Assembly (NCBI GenBank): GCA_950022655.1
Contig: OX465579.1
Span: forward strand, 47,533,950-47,597,949
From: Alentia gelatinosa
Taxonomy: Eukaryota > Annelida > Polychaeta > Phyllodocida > Polynoidae
Length of the DNA: 64,000 nucleotides
Direction: 5' to 3'
How positions within the stretch are numbered: position 1 is the stretch's first letter; every line of letters starts with the position of its first letter. Shown here one piece after another: positions 50,666-61,915 of this stretch. A program made the translations under genes and the position numbers. The notes beneath the pieces were generated by a model. It worked only from the letters and a program-made list of their open reading frames with translations, was not told the origin of the DNA and did not search any database.

Positions 50666-51036
50666 ATAGAATCACCCAGCTCAAAAATTAGACCATTTTG
50701 CTTGGCACACAAAGTGTATCTACTTGCAGATGTCAACACAAGCTAAGTGCAAGGCCATAGAAGCCATTTACTACAAATTGGATGAACTTTCATTGAAAAA
50801 AACAGTGATAATTTGTTGTGTGAAAAGAGCCCATGTGACTTTAACTTCTAAACTCTCTAGGCCTGAAACAAATCTAGGTCTAGCTGGTTTCAGTCCACAG
50901 TAGTGAAAGTGAATAAGCCTTCAAAGTTAAATGACTGTATTGATATAGGCTAGGCTCTCTACAAATTAGTGAACCAAAAAAAAAGAAAAAAAGAAAGAAA
51001 AAAAGTGACAGTGAATCTGAATAACCCAGAAAGATT

Positions 51037-51846
51037 ATGGCTGAAGCTAGGAATGTTGTAAATGCTATAGGTGAGTTTAGTCCCAATAAAGAAAAGTGGG
51101 CTAACTATCAAAGAAGGTTCAATGCCTGGATGCGCATAAACAAAATCCAGGATGATGAAAAAATCGATGCTTTATTAGCTATGGTGGGGCCTGAGGTTGT
51201 GGACTTGTTAGTTGCATTGTGTGCCCCTGCTGAAATTGAAACCAAAACATATGCTCAACTGACTGAATTAATTAGTAAACACTACACCTCCAGATCCAAT
51301 GAGTTAATTGAGAGCTTCAAATTTGATGAGCGCAAGCAGGAAGATAATGAATCTGTAGCAGATTATATCGTGGCTTTGAAGAAAATAAGCATACACTGTG
51401 GGTTTGGTGATGAGGACCAGGTCAAAAAGAGGTTAAGAAATCGCCTAGTTACTGGTTTGAGGTCCGCAGCAATTAAAAACAGACTGCTAGGTGTGGGTGC
51501 AGCGTTAACATGGGAGAAAGCTGTTGATGTCAGTACGTCAATGGACACCGCTTGCCATGGTAATCAGCTCATGGGGCCCACACAGGATGTAAACCGTGTT
51601 CAGCGGGGAGGTTACAAGCACAAGGGAAAAGCCCCCTCTAACAAAAAGTGTTATCGGTGTGATGGCGACCACGAAGGTCGGTGTCCCTATGAAAAGGAAA
51701 AGTGCTTCAATTGTGGTAAAATAGGTCACATTTCCAGCGCTTGTAAAACAAAGCATGCTCAAGGTCAGTTTCAAACAAGAGGTAGCTCGCATAGAGGCCG
51801 TGGCCGTGGAAGAGGCCGGGGGCAAGGTCGCGCAAATTACGTTTGA
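51037..51846 (+). CDS. LTR-retrotransposon Gag protein
   Basis: 269 codons. Residues 1-170 are a helical retrotransposon Gag/capsid-like region (WANYQRRFNAWMRI, then the SVADYIVALKKIS type segment). Two zinc knuckles follow: CYRCDGDHEGRC at 205-216, an unusually short CX2CX3HX3C, and CFNCGKIGHISSAC at 223-236, a standard CX2CX4HX4C. The tail is RG-rich. In this family Gag packages the element RNA into intracellular particles. The frame is intact. It overlaps the pol frame, which lies +1 relative to it. The start is the first Met after an A/G-rich leader. Confidence 0.9.
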   Translation: MAEARNVVNAIGEFSPNKEKWANYQRRFNAWMRINKIQDDEKIDALLAMVGPEVVDLLVALCAPAEIETKTYAQLTELISKHYTSRSNELIESFKFDERKQEDNESVADYIVALKKISIHCGFGDEDQVKKRLRNRLVTGLRSAAIKNRLLGVGAALTWEKAVDVSTSMDTACHGNQLMGPTQDVNRVQRGGYKHKGKAPSNKKCYRCDGDHEGRCPYEKEKCFNCGKIGHISSACKTKHAQGQFQTRGSSHRGRGRGRGRGQGRANYV

Positions 51847-52627
51847 TAACGACAAACCAGAGGAAGAAGTCAGCTATGCGTCGCTGTTTGAACTTAAGAG
51901 TGGAAAATATGGAGAAATAACGATCAAGGCCCGAGTCAAAAACAACAATATGACATTTGCTTTGGACACAGCGTCGGCAGTTTCAATTGTCGGTGAGGAC
52001 GACTACCGAAAATTTGTCCCAGATTTTGAGTTGCGCGAAGCGTCTATCAACTTAAAGTCATACACTGGACATAAAGTCAAGCTACTTGGTGAGATAGACG
52101 TACATGTGGAGTATGGGGGTCAAAAGAGACATTTGCCGTTAGTGATCGCGAAAGGTGCGCGTACACCGTTATTCGGACAGACCTGGCTGAAAGCCATACG
52201 TATAGACTGGGAAAATGTCTTTGCGATCCATGCAACACCCCTAGAGCAGCTCCTGCATGAGTATCAGTCTGTGTTCAAAAGAGAGACAGGAGAAATAAAG
52301 GATTTTGAAGCTACAATCGAGTTGAAGCCGGATGCCACACCAAAGTTCTACAAAGCACGTCCCATTGTCTATGCCCTCACAGACAGTGTGAAGAAGGAGT
52401 TACAGAGGCTGGAAAATAACAGAGTCTACCGTCGCGTCGAAAAAAGTGAGTGGGCATCCCCTATAGTAGTGGTTCCAAAGGGGGATGGGCAGCTACGATT
52501 GTGTGGTGACTACAAAGTGACAATAAACAGTCCGGTCATTGACCAACCGTATACGCTACCTACAGCAGAGGATATATTTGGAATAGTTGATGAAATAGTT
52601 TTTCAAGGCCTGGTGAAGTGGAAATAA
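51755..52627 (+). pseudogene. Truncated pol: aspartic protease and start of reverse transcriptase (Ty3/Gypsy-like)
   Basis: The frame lies +1 to gag and overlaps it by 92 bp. It contains a retropepsin-like active site FALDTASAVSIV near residues 68-79, with DTA where DTG or DSG is usual, then GQTWL. The reverse transcriptase fingers follow: SEWASPIVVVPKGDGQLRLC, GDYKVTIN, and QPYTLPTAEDIF. At that point, about base 52570, homology ends and the frame runs 15 codons into satellite DNA to a stop. The catalytic YxDD region, RNase H and integrase are missing, so the copy cannot move by itself. Confidence 0.88.
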
Positions 52628-52800
52628 TTTCAAAATCTTGATTTCCATGTCTGATAATCTGAAAACGAAGGGATTTTACCTGCCGACCCCCCCCCCAAAT
52701 TAAAAAAAAAAAAATCTGCCAGTTGTTTAGAAACCCCCAGCACACTAAGAACCATGACTCCTACTGTTCTCTTTATGTACATACTTGAAATCGATGATGA
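52570..52800 (+). repeat. Single unit of the ~206-bp satellite fused to pol
   Basis: GGAATAGTTGATGAAATAGT and CAAGGCCTGGTGAAGTGGAA are the reverse complement of the array unit at 46990-47760. The junction falls inside the reverse transcriptase coding sequence. Confidence 0.75.
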
Positions 52801-52887
52801 AACAGCGGCTTTCCATGTCTCCCCCTTCATGTGCGGTGATGCTTCCCCACGTGGCCACACTCCACGTGACGACGCCGGTCACGTTAA

Positions 52888-53145
52888 GAGGCCTATTCCA
52901 CCAAGGAGGCACAAGCCCAGGCCGGGCCCCTTGTGGTCGCCTATTGGCGACCGGCGGCAATAGCCGGCCCAAACCTCCCGCCGGCGGCAATAATCTGCTT
53001 GGTGGAACAGCTCATGACAGCTCACAGGCTCCACACGGCCGGACCCTGCCGGCCACCGTGCCTCCAAAACCCCGTAGCCGGGCAGTATCGGCTGACCTGT
53101 TGGTGGCCGCCGGCCGCCGGCCGGGGACAATGCTCGGTGCAACAG
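52888..53145 (+). repeat. Left terminal inverted repeat
   Basis: 258 bp, complementary to 53931-54188. Contains nested GC palindromes such as GGCCGCCGGCCGCCGGCC. Confidence 0.9.
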
Positions 53146-53930
53146 CCAATTTTGGAGGTGTTCCACCAAAATATAGTGATAACCACAGAGAAGGCCGGCA
53201 GGCCAGCCGGGTATTATGAGCGCAACGTCCCCCGCAAGCCCTGGCAGGGGAAAACCGATTCATTTGATTTTAAGCCCCCGGCAGGCCGGCCGGTGTGTCA
53301 AGAGCTACGCCGAAAGAAGCACGGCCGCGGGCTCTGCCGGGACCCGCGGCGAGGGAAAGCCGACAACACTGCGCGGCCGACACCGGCGATACCCGAAGCC
53401 GCGAAAGGACATCGAAAATTCCGACACTTTCGGCAGAATTCTGGCACCATAGCGTGCCATACACATTCATAACATCAATCCTTATCTTTATTTACCTTCA
53501 TTGTTCGATTTAACCTGTAAATCCGCGGTTATTTGACGTTTTCTGACCGTTCCCGTACAATTCCCGACACGCTGACACACTGCTCCGCTCGATACGCGAC
53601 TTTCGCGGGTTCAGAGCGTCGTAGTGTATCACCGCACGCCGCGCCAACCTATCGGATCGATAGAGAACCGCGGGTTTGCGCGTTAGTGCGGCAAACGTCC
53701 ACCAGACGGCAATAGCAAACCCACCCGGGTGTAACGCCGCGCCGGGTCCGGCCGGCTCTATGGGCGCTCGCAGGGCGCCTTGTGTACGCCTGTTGGTCGC
53801 CTTGTGGGGCTTTGGTGGAATAGCTCCTAGAATTTAGGGGTTTAGGGGCGGCCGGCCGGCCGGCCCCGGCGGCAAACGCCGGCTGGAGGGCAAAAACCCG
53901 CCTGCTGAGGGCCTTTTTGGTGGAATAGGC

Positions 53931-54188
53931 CTGTTGCACCGAGCATTGTCCCCGGCCGGCGGCCGGCGGCCACCAACAGGTCAGCCGATACTGCCCGGCT
54001 ACGGGGTTTTGGAGGCACGGTGGCCGGCAGGGTCCGGCCGTGTGGAGCCTGTGAGCTGTCATGAGCTGTTCCACCAAGCAGATTATTGCCGCCGGCGGGA
54101 GGTTTGGGCCGGCTATTGCCGCCGGTCGCCAATAGGCGACCACAAGGGGCCCGGCCTGGGCTTGTGCCTCCTTGGTGGAATAGGCCTC
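53931..54188 (-). repeat. Right terminal inverted repeat
   Basis: 258 bp, reverse complement of 52888-53145; no difference was noticed by eye. Confidence 0.9.
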
Positions 54189-54360
54189 TAAGTCATCACC
54201 ACTGAAGTGATTTGAGTAACAGATGACTTGGAGTTGTTTTTTGGTGTACTATAGCCATGCTTCATGATCAGCAGATCTTACATGCGGCTTGTAGTTCCAG
54301 TGTTTTCCACTAAAGGCCAGGACTATGGTGCGATCCAGATTAAAATAGTGTTTCCTCCAA

Positions 54361-54600
54361 AATATCCTCCATTTTCTACCTACCATGACATTGCTTTGAC
54401 ATTTGGCAGATATCACAAAAAGGGGACTTTTGCGTCTTTTCTATTTTGATAACAAAACAGTCCATTTTGACTTCTGCTAGGAGTACAACAAAAGTTAAGG
54501 TATCAAAATGATTTAAAAAGAAATCTCTACTTGATTAAACTGGGTTTTGATTTAGTTCCCCAACATGGTTGCGAGGCTTATAGAAGGGGTGGCAGTGCTA
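54361..54600 (+). repeat. Copy of the 35765-36250 dispersed repeat
   Basis: Shares CATTTGGCAGATATC-type, ACAACAAAAGTTAAGGTA and ACTGGGTTTTGATT blocks and the later ATGGTTGCRVGGCYTATA block in the same order. Confidence 0.65.
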
Positions 54601-55840
54601 TTGCACATTGCTTTAGAATATTATAACCACGTGGCCGGGAAGGGGACCAAAACAATACAAAAGGGGCGCCCCTACACTCCCCAAGAAGGGGCGTGTCAGC
54701 ACACCGTCTGGCCATGTGTCACTGTTAACATGATATATCTATTGTAAGCTGCTGCCATCTGCGAACAACTCTAACAACTACTCATGTATGACCTCTATAT
54801 GGTATTTCTAGGAACAGAACATTACACTGACCACCAGAGCTACACTAAGTTAGCCCTGGTTGGGTTAAATCCGTGGCACCTTGACCCATTAATTAGCTGT
54901 GAGTGTTATACACTCTCCCTGCAGATCTTTCATGTGACCTATACCTATGGTTGGAGAATGTGTCCATTCTCACTCTTGAAGCTATTTTTCCATGTTCATA
55001 TTTCCTTTTGTGTGTATTTTGAATAAAATAACCATAAAGATAGACATTATTATCAATTTTGTGTGCTATAGATATCTTAATAGGAATTTCGACTCTCAGA
55101 ATCTACAAAAAAGAAAGCTGCTGGGTCTGAGAGTGAGAATTCATGGACACGGGTTTAACGTTACCAACCTTTCTGCATGACATCAACTTTGGAGGGAGGG
55201 TGATGTCAAGGGTTGCATGACAAAATATAGATTGAAAATAGGGGCTGTTAAACGTGTATATAACACATTTTTCAACGCCATCTCACCCGATGTCAGTAGT
55301 GTACCCCACCGCAGGATTGCGTCACAGTGGCCCCTAATAGGAATTCAGTATTTAACTTCGGTGGGCATTAAACCTTTTTGAAAATTCCACGTTTGTGTAT
55401 CATATGAAGGGAACCTACCATTCGTTATAAAGCCTTGGTCTACTACTAATTTTTTTTTTATTTCAAGGTGCTTTGGTCGCACGTTTTATACAAAGCATTC
55501 AAAAGCATTCCGGCTATGATTAAAGCTAATGGCAACAACGCATGATACCAAAACACCATGGATATGCCTTAGGCCTAGATATACAGTTTCATTATGATAT
55601 TCATTAGAATCAATTATGTTACTTTTTATCCCTAACGCTTTAAAAAGTATCAGAATTACACCTAGGCTAAAGGCACAGCCTGGCATTTTCACAGTTTTCA
55701 CACCTCCTGAGACCTAACACCTGAGTGAAGCCTGACATGTGTGATTGTCATTGACTATAGGATACCCCATATGCCAGTGGTAGATGTACCTCAGTTTACC
55801 TGTGGATAGGGGGAATATATATAATACAATGGGATATACT
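54600..55840. other. Intergenic, no gene seen
   Basis: AT-rich. Several T-runs, no domain-bearing frame. Confidence 0.4.
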
Positions 55841-55849
55841 CCCTGCCTG

Positions 55850-56050
55850 TGCGACGAATTCGTCGCACATCATGAACATTTCAGGATGTGCGATGCGATG
55901 AACCCATCGCATCGCACACAATCGCACATGCGCATAAACCCGGCCCCACAGGAGCGATTGTGTGCGATGCGACAGGCGGCGCCGTTTTTATGACCCTCGC
56001 CCGCCGTTTATGACTTTTTATTGACTTGCGACAATCGCATAATCATGCAC
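55850..56050 (+). repeat. GCGATGCGA-type palindromic repeat
   Basis: TGTGCGATGCGATG...CATCGCATCGCACA palindrome followed by GGCCCCACAGGAGCGATTG and TGTGCGATGCGAC, as at 32860-33190. Confidence 0.75.
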
Positions 56051-56389
56051 CAAGTTTCCCATTTAACGAAATGGAAATTCAGGAATTTCAAGGAGTTATT
56101 TCATGACTAAAACAGACAAGGTGACCAGGATTTTTTTTTTAACTCCAGAAGTGTGCACTAACATAATGCCATGTTGTTTTTAGCAGATGTTTGCAAAAAA
56201 GGACATTCAAACTCTTTCATTTATATACTATTTCACCTTTGTACCCTTTCACCCATAAATCATTTCAGCTCCATCTCTTTGACTCATGAGGACCTTCAAT
56301 GACCACAAAATTAGCAATAAAATATTTAGGATGACAGTTGCTATAAGCAATTGATATTTTCAAAAGGGATTGCTGAGCTGATCAGCAAA

Positions 56390-56870
56390 CACTTGGATTG
56401 TTGCTCGGCAACGACTGGAAGTGTACTAAGGTATTGTAGGGGTCGGGCCAGTCTAGCGGTGGTTGAGGAGCCCAGATCACGTAACTCAGCATATATAGGC
56501 CGGGGTTTGCATTGGGTCGACAGACATTCTTGTGTGTTTTCTCTGAGAAGAGTGAATCCTTGGATCCTCAGATTGCTGGGTTCTCTGAACCCTCTCGGTG
56601 GTTCGGCGAGTACAGTACTCCGGTATCTGGATTAGTCTCCCCGGCTTCACTTGGCACACCTGTTCCAAGGTACTGCACTTTGGAAGTGATCTAACCAGGA
56701 CCACTTCAGGAAGTTATTAATAAACATCTATTGTTTATTAAACTTGTGGAGTCTGGTTTTGTGTGATTAGGTTTGTCCATACACTCTGAAAATACCAAAC
56801 CGACCAATGGAATCGCGCATAGGGTGGCATAGCGCCAGGAAGGGAGTTATATGACAACTGCTACAGTATC
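56390..56870 (+). mobile_element. Possible solo LTR or 5' LTR remnant
   Basis: Has the layout of an LTR: CATATATAGGCC as TATA box near 56491, AATAAA near 56721, a T/G-rich downstream part, and TGGCATAGCGCCAGGAAG at about 56824-56841 that could be a primer-binding site. No gag or pol follows and no partner LTR was seen, so the call is weak. Confidence 0.3.
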
Positions 56871-58384
56871 ATTGACTCCAGCGAATCCCTGAGGATGATT
56901 AGGTAACATGAGGATTACTCAAAAATTGATTTAGATTGTTGCCCGGTTGTCAAGCAAAAGATTCAGGTTAGACTGAACTTTAGCTCATTTAGGTAGGAAC
57001 GCATGTTGATTAGATTATGGATAAATATTACTTCTTACTGTTCTGCATCTGTTCCATACAGAAAATAGAGAATATACAAGAGTAAGTTAGCGCTAATGAA
57101 AGAAACCCTCGATATCGAATTTACAACACTAGATCAACATAAAACATATTCACAAGGCCAAATAAATACTTAGTTTGTGTCTAAAACCTACTACTACATT
57201 AAAGGTGAACCCTCGTTCATGTCAATAAAACATTTACTTCAACCTGCCCACACACCCTAGCCCACATTTATGGCGAACACCGATGTGTTTTCCGTGTTTT
57301 TCTGTTTCTCTGAGGCAGTAAATTCCTCATGAAAAATATCTACCCCCCCCCCCCCCCCTCCAGCTGATTCATATAGTAAGTCGGAAATAAACCCGGAGGA
57401 GTGAAGGACATACCACCCTTATTACTCTGCTATTGTTTTGGGAGTTTTTTCTCCACCAATATATTTTTTTATTCGATCATGGGGACGTCGTTCTTTAGAT
57501 TAGTTCCAGAGTTAAACTTATGATCTGGCGGTAGGTGACAGTATCGAACCTGGAAAGAGTCCATCAGCGGAACATCAGGGGGAAAGCACATACTGGCTTA
57601 TCTTAGTTCGTGTCTCTTTGTCCGAGGGAGCCACTGCGCGATGCGGTGCCGACACCTCTGGTTTAAATGGTGAACCTACAAGCCGCGAGTGCCGCCACTT
57701 TGATACCAGAATCAGGTACTGGGGGGCATGGAACGTCGTCGCTTGATCTTAACTATATGCAGTATCTTTATCATCCCATAGTGTGGAGAGTACATCCAGA
57801 GAATTTTTGAAGCAGTTAGGCAATGTAGGGTTTACTGTCATTCTAAAACCACTACAGAGAAGTCCTAGAGATTAACCTGTCTGGCGGGGGAATTTGGCAA
57901 CTGATGTGGATGCTTACAGCACATTAACGTGGTATCAAACACATGTTTTTGTGGGTCAAATAAATATACCCATGTTGAACAAATAGATTACGTAACTGAA
58001 AAGGGAGAGCCCACAGCAGAGGTTCGAGATTTGTTCACCTATTCATTATTAGTGCAATCTTCGCCCTATTACCGTATTTATACACATTATCAATTTAGAA
58101 TATAACGCAATAGTTTAAGAGCCTTGCGGTATAACAGAATAATAATTCGAATCTGGCTTATCCCTCATTTCCATCGATTAGTTACTGGAGACAAAGGGAG
58201 TCAAATAAACATATATAGTGGGTTCAAGAATACATAACAGTGCAATTACAAAGAAAGATGTACATGTATTTGGGGCCTATCCACCAGCCTGTCTACCCAC
58301 TAGCCTGCTTATCTTCCATCAACCTGGCCATTTAATACCCTGCCCACTCGGTTATACCAGGTTGTTGAATTTCCAACAGGCAAG
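56871..58384. other. Intergenic, no gene seen
   Basis: Includes a poly-C run at 57343-57358. No recognisable product. Confidence 0.4.
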
Positions 58385-59190
58385 CCAGCCCGGCAAAAAG
58401 TCACACCAACTGTTGATTCTTAAACACTTTTATGATCTCTTAAATAAACCGATAATGTAGATTTCTTGTCATTCGACAATCTAACATTGTGTCAAGATAA
58501 CTTCTAAGATTTCCTTTACACATCAATCTGCATGGCAGTGAAAATATAGGTCTTTATAGGTTATATAGGTTCCTTGAAAAAATAAAGGCTCAAGAATCAA
58601 AATATAGGTTTTTATAGGTTTTAAAGGTTTCACTGGGCGGCCTGCTATCTGCTTGCCCACCAACATACTTCCCCATCAATTAAACCAACCACCATCCTAC
58701 CCACCCATTCACTTACCTACATACCATCCTGCCAACTCATCAAATTGCCTACCCACCAAACTTAATGCCTACTAACCTGTCTTCCTTCTAACCTGCCCAC
58801 CAGACAACTTGCCTACTCTACAACCTGCCCACCAACCCAACTGCCTATATAACAGCCTGCCAAACCACCAACCTACCTACGGACACACCTACATGCCCAC
58901 CAACCCAACCTGTCAGGGGCATAACTACTTATCAGTAACCTGCCTATTGGCAGTCTACCGCGGCCGGTCAGTATCCTGACCGTCTTTTAATCAGTGGCCT
59001 ACCTGTCAGCTACCTACTTGTCAATGGCCTGTCCCCTGTCAATGGCCTGACAGTGATCTACCTGTTTACTGTTTGTGTGCCAGTTGTCTACCTGGTCAAT
59101 AACTTGCCTGTGAGTAGTTTGCTTGTAAGTGGTCTACTTATAAGATATCTGCCTGTCAGGGGGCTACATATCTGCCTGTGAGTGGTCTGC
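58270..59190 (+). repeat. Degenerate CCTGCCTACC / CTACCTGTCAGTGG minisatellite
   Basis: Short, unevenly spaced words such as CCTGCCCACCAACC, and after 58920 GGCCTACCTGTCA-type words, are repeated dozens of times, interrupted at 58385-58655 by another repeat. Confidence 0.7.
58385..58655 (+). repeat. Copy of the 35308-35600 dispersed repeat
   Basis: Direct alignment from CAACTGTTGATTCTTAAACA to TTTTAAAGGTTTCACTGGGC with scattered substitutions. It sits inside the CCTGCC-rich minisatellite. Confidence 0.7.
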
Positions 59191-60831
59191 AAGATGACTG
59201 TCTGTTAAAGAAAATTCCATGATCCCTCCATGAAAATTGCAAAGAAAAAGTGTTTGGTGTGTCCAGTATTTGTTGACAACAAGTGGATGATCATGGAGCA
59301 TAGGACCTGTTTCCTCTTGTGCATTTTGGGCTCCTCATAAATTTGTCAGCCATTACCAGCCATAAAACTTTTTACTGGCAACCACTTTGGCAACATTCTA
59401 GGACAAATTTGTCACCAACAAATTCAACAAGTATTGATTTTTTCATGTATAAATTGGTCCGTAAGAAGTGGTATCGAAAATTAGTCAGCAAGTGGAAACA
59501 GAAAACTGATAGGCAAAATCTTACGCACAGATTTTTTTGCACACATACCATTCTGCCATTCATTTTGATGGCAAGTAAAGAAGCACCTAAAAGTAGTAGT
59601 AACTGCTGTAAATGGGACCCATGTCAAACATAAGAAACTGGCGAGATCCTATATGAACTTGGAGTGGGGTGGGGGGGGGGGGGGGGGCGGCGGCTCTTTG
59701 TATGATATCATAAAGATTGGGGTCAAGGGCTGTCTGACAAAATATGACAAGTAGGTAGGCGGGGGACATAACACGAACACTAGCACCCCCTGATACACGC
59801 CGGTACGAATAACTATATATTTCTAGATTTTAAAGGAAATTATTGTCTTGAAGAATGGAGTATAATAGCTAGATTTACAGTATGGGTGGGGGAAAAGGTT
59901 GAAAACTTGCTGAGCCACCTAGCGGAGAGGTATCAGTCATTCTAGATTTTCCTCATTCAAGCCAATCATATGGATGGAAACATTCAGTACAAAGAGTAGA
60001 AATGCTGAGATGTGCACATTACCAACCTATTAGCTGAAATTTTACGTTGAACAGCGCCACCCTTTAATGAGGGTCACCAACCCACAGTCTAAGTGAATCT
60101 ATCTATATTTTAAGGTGACATAGATGTTTCTTGAATATTTCGATAAGTATAAATTACATTGTCAATAAAATCTGTCTAAATCATATACATTTTTTAGATT
60201 TGTTGAAAACGATGAGGCATGGGTTAAAATGTTGAAAACCCACTGAAAAGTGGAAGACTGTAAACTCTGAATAGCTAGTGATTTAAAGAACAGCATGCAC
60301 TAATTATAATGCACGCGGGGTTATTTTGATCCCGTAGAAAAAGACATGCTCCAGTCTATCCCACCACCTCCACATTTATACACAATAGGAACCGAACGGT
60401 ATTCGAGCCATGTATTTATAATAGGACACTTAATACCTTGAAAAATGACACTGCACAATATCTGGTCACCGATACGTAACACCAGAGCAATTAAGAGTTT
60501 TCGTTGATCCAGAAAAGGTCACACGTGGGGTGGCCTGGATTACAGGTTTAGTGTTTCAAGACTACTATCCAGAGACGACAGTTCGGTATTTTACTCCTAT
60601 ATGACGCCACTGTGCTTATTCCAGTCTCTATAATGGACAGCAACGAGCTCTCACGCATATTTGATATCAAGTTTTCAGGACAGATCTAATTATTTGATCG
60701 GCAGTTCTTCATTCTGAAAAAGCTTAACCTCTAAAAATCTTTGGTAATAAACCTTTTCTCTTATTCAGTCTTTTTCGAATGGTATGTACCTTTCTAGTGA
60801 TGACTTATTCATCTAGAGTTTTACTATATAC
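59191..60831. other. Intergenic, no gene seen
   Basis: Includes a poly-G run at 59669-59688. Frames are short and lack domains. Confidence 0.4.
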
Positions 60832-61003
60832 CCATGCCGTATATACTGTAAAAACGCACCGTTTCGGCATATGACGTAAAAATACTGTACGGACCGGCGG
60901 TCCGTACACTAAAATACGGACCACCTTGCCATACACGTTTATTAACATATCAGTTGTTAAAATTTAAATTAATGATTTTTTTTAAAATTTTGGGTATATA
61001 GTA
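60832..61003. mobile_element. Short MITE with 13-bp inverted ends
   Basis: TACTATATACCCA at 60832-60844 and TGGGTATATAGTA at 60991-61003 are perfect inverted repeats. Counting the outer TA as target duplication gives an 11-bp terminal repeat and a Tc1/mariner-like TA insertion. It also holds a 19-bp internal palindrome, GTACGGACCGGCGGTCCGTAC type, at 60888-60908. Confidence 0.6.
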
Positions 61004-61006
61004 AAT

Positions 61007-61157
61007 ATATAACGTCCAACCATGCTTGTACAATTCACAGAACTCGATGATAATTTACGGTTTGTACGGAACTCGGCGTAAACGCCTCGTTCCGTACAAA
61101 CCGTAAATTAGCATCTCATTCTGTGAATTGTACAGCATGGTCAGGACGTTCTATATA
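61007..61157. repeat. Foldback (hairpin) element directly abutting the MITE
   Basis: The arms ATAACGTCCAACCATGCTTG...GTACGGAACTCGGCG and its complement pair over almost 70 bp each side, with mismatches, around a GTAAACGCC apex. Confidence 0.85.
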
Positions 61158-61251
61158 ATTACTAATATTCCATCCACGGAAATTTGAATCTGTATGCAGA
61201 TACATGAGACTATTCTACACTATAAAACATAGGCTGTGTATTCAGTAAAAC

Positions 61252-61257
61252 TTTATT
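61252..61257 (-). terminator. Possible polyadenylation signal for the minus-strand gene at 61916
   Basis: TTTATT on the plus strand reads AATAAA on the minus strand, about 660 bp after the stop codon. It was the first exact AATAAA noticed. Confidence 0.35.
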
Positions 61258-61915
61258 TCTTTCTTTTCGTTAGCAACATTTATCATAGGAATATAAACAA
61301 CACACACTGCTTTAAAAACGTGGTTTGTCAACTAATAAACATTCTTATAAAGATTACATCGAAATAATCGTCAATGTTAATTTACCAACTATGACTTAGT
61401 GACCGCGTCTTGGTACAGATATCCATTATCTACCATTCTCTTAGAAATTGTAGGCCGACCTAAAACTGAACAGTCTGACCTGGTATCTATAACTTATTTG
61501 TGATAAATGTATTGAAATGTCTCAAAAAATTACTATTTGAAAAAGAAATCATATAAAAATTCAACATTGTTTTCACTCCAGTTATTTCAACCACAAGCGT
61601 AAATACAACATTTATATCATTACTTAAGGCTGCCATTTAGATGTATCTCTATCACACCGAAAGTTACACTAACATACCAGTATTGTGTCAACATGTATTC
61701 GCCTACAAAAAAATACCCCAAAAAGACTCAGTCAGTAGACCACTGTCAACAGGGAACAGCTTGCTCTATGAGCAGGCCGTGATCGCTCCCTGCTCACTGT
61801 TCGTTTACTCCCGTCCTCATTTAGTTACATCAAACACTTGCAGTACATTGAGCAACAACACGTCGGTGCGTTAATGTCCTGCAGCGGGCGGCACGTCGGT
61901 GCCAACGTGCCGGTA

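Larger units (their letters stand above)
52888..54188. mobile_element. Nonautonomous DNA transposon with 258-bp perfect-looking terminal inverted repeats
   Basis: The element is 1301 bp, strongly GC-rich against an AT-rich background. Ends are GAGGCCTATTCCACCAAGGA and its complement. Flanks are TAA at 52885-52887 and 54189-54191, a 3-bp target duplication of the kind (TWA) made by PIF/Harbinger or ISL2EU transposases. No transposase is encoded between the arms. The word TTGGTGGAATAG recurs inside at about 53809 and 53919 as well as at the right end. The arms are so alike that they give the same conceptual translation on opposite strands, which implies recent insertion or gene conversion. Confidence 0.88.

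Noticed and set aside
52785..54191. Many overlapping open frames up to 179 codons
   Set aside because: They lie in the inverted arms and GC-rich core of the transposon, and the same peptide appears on both strands, which shows it is a product of the inverted repeat.
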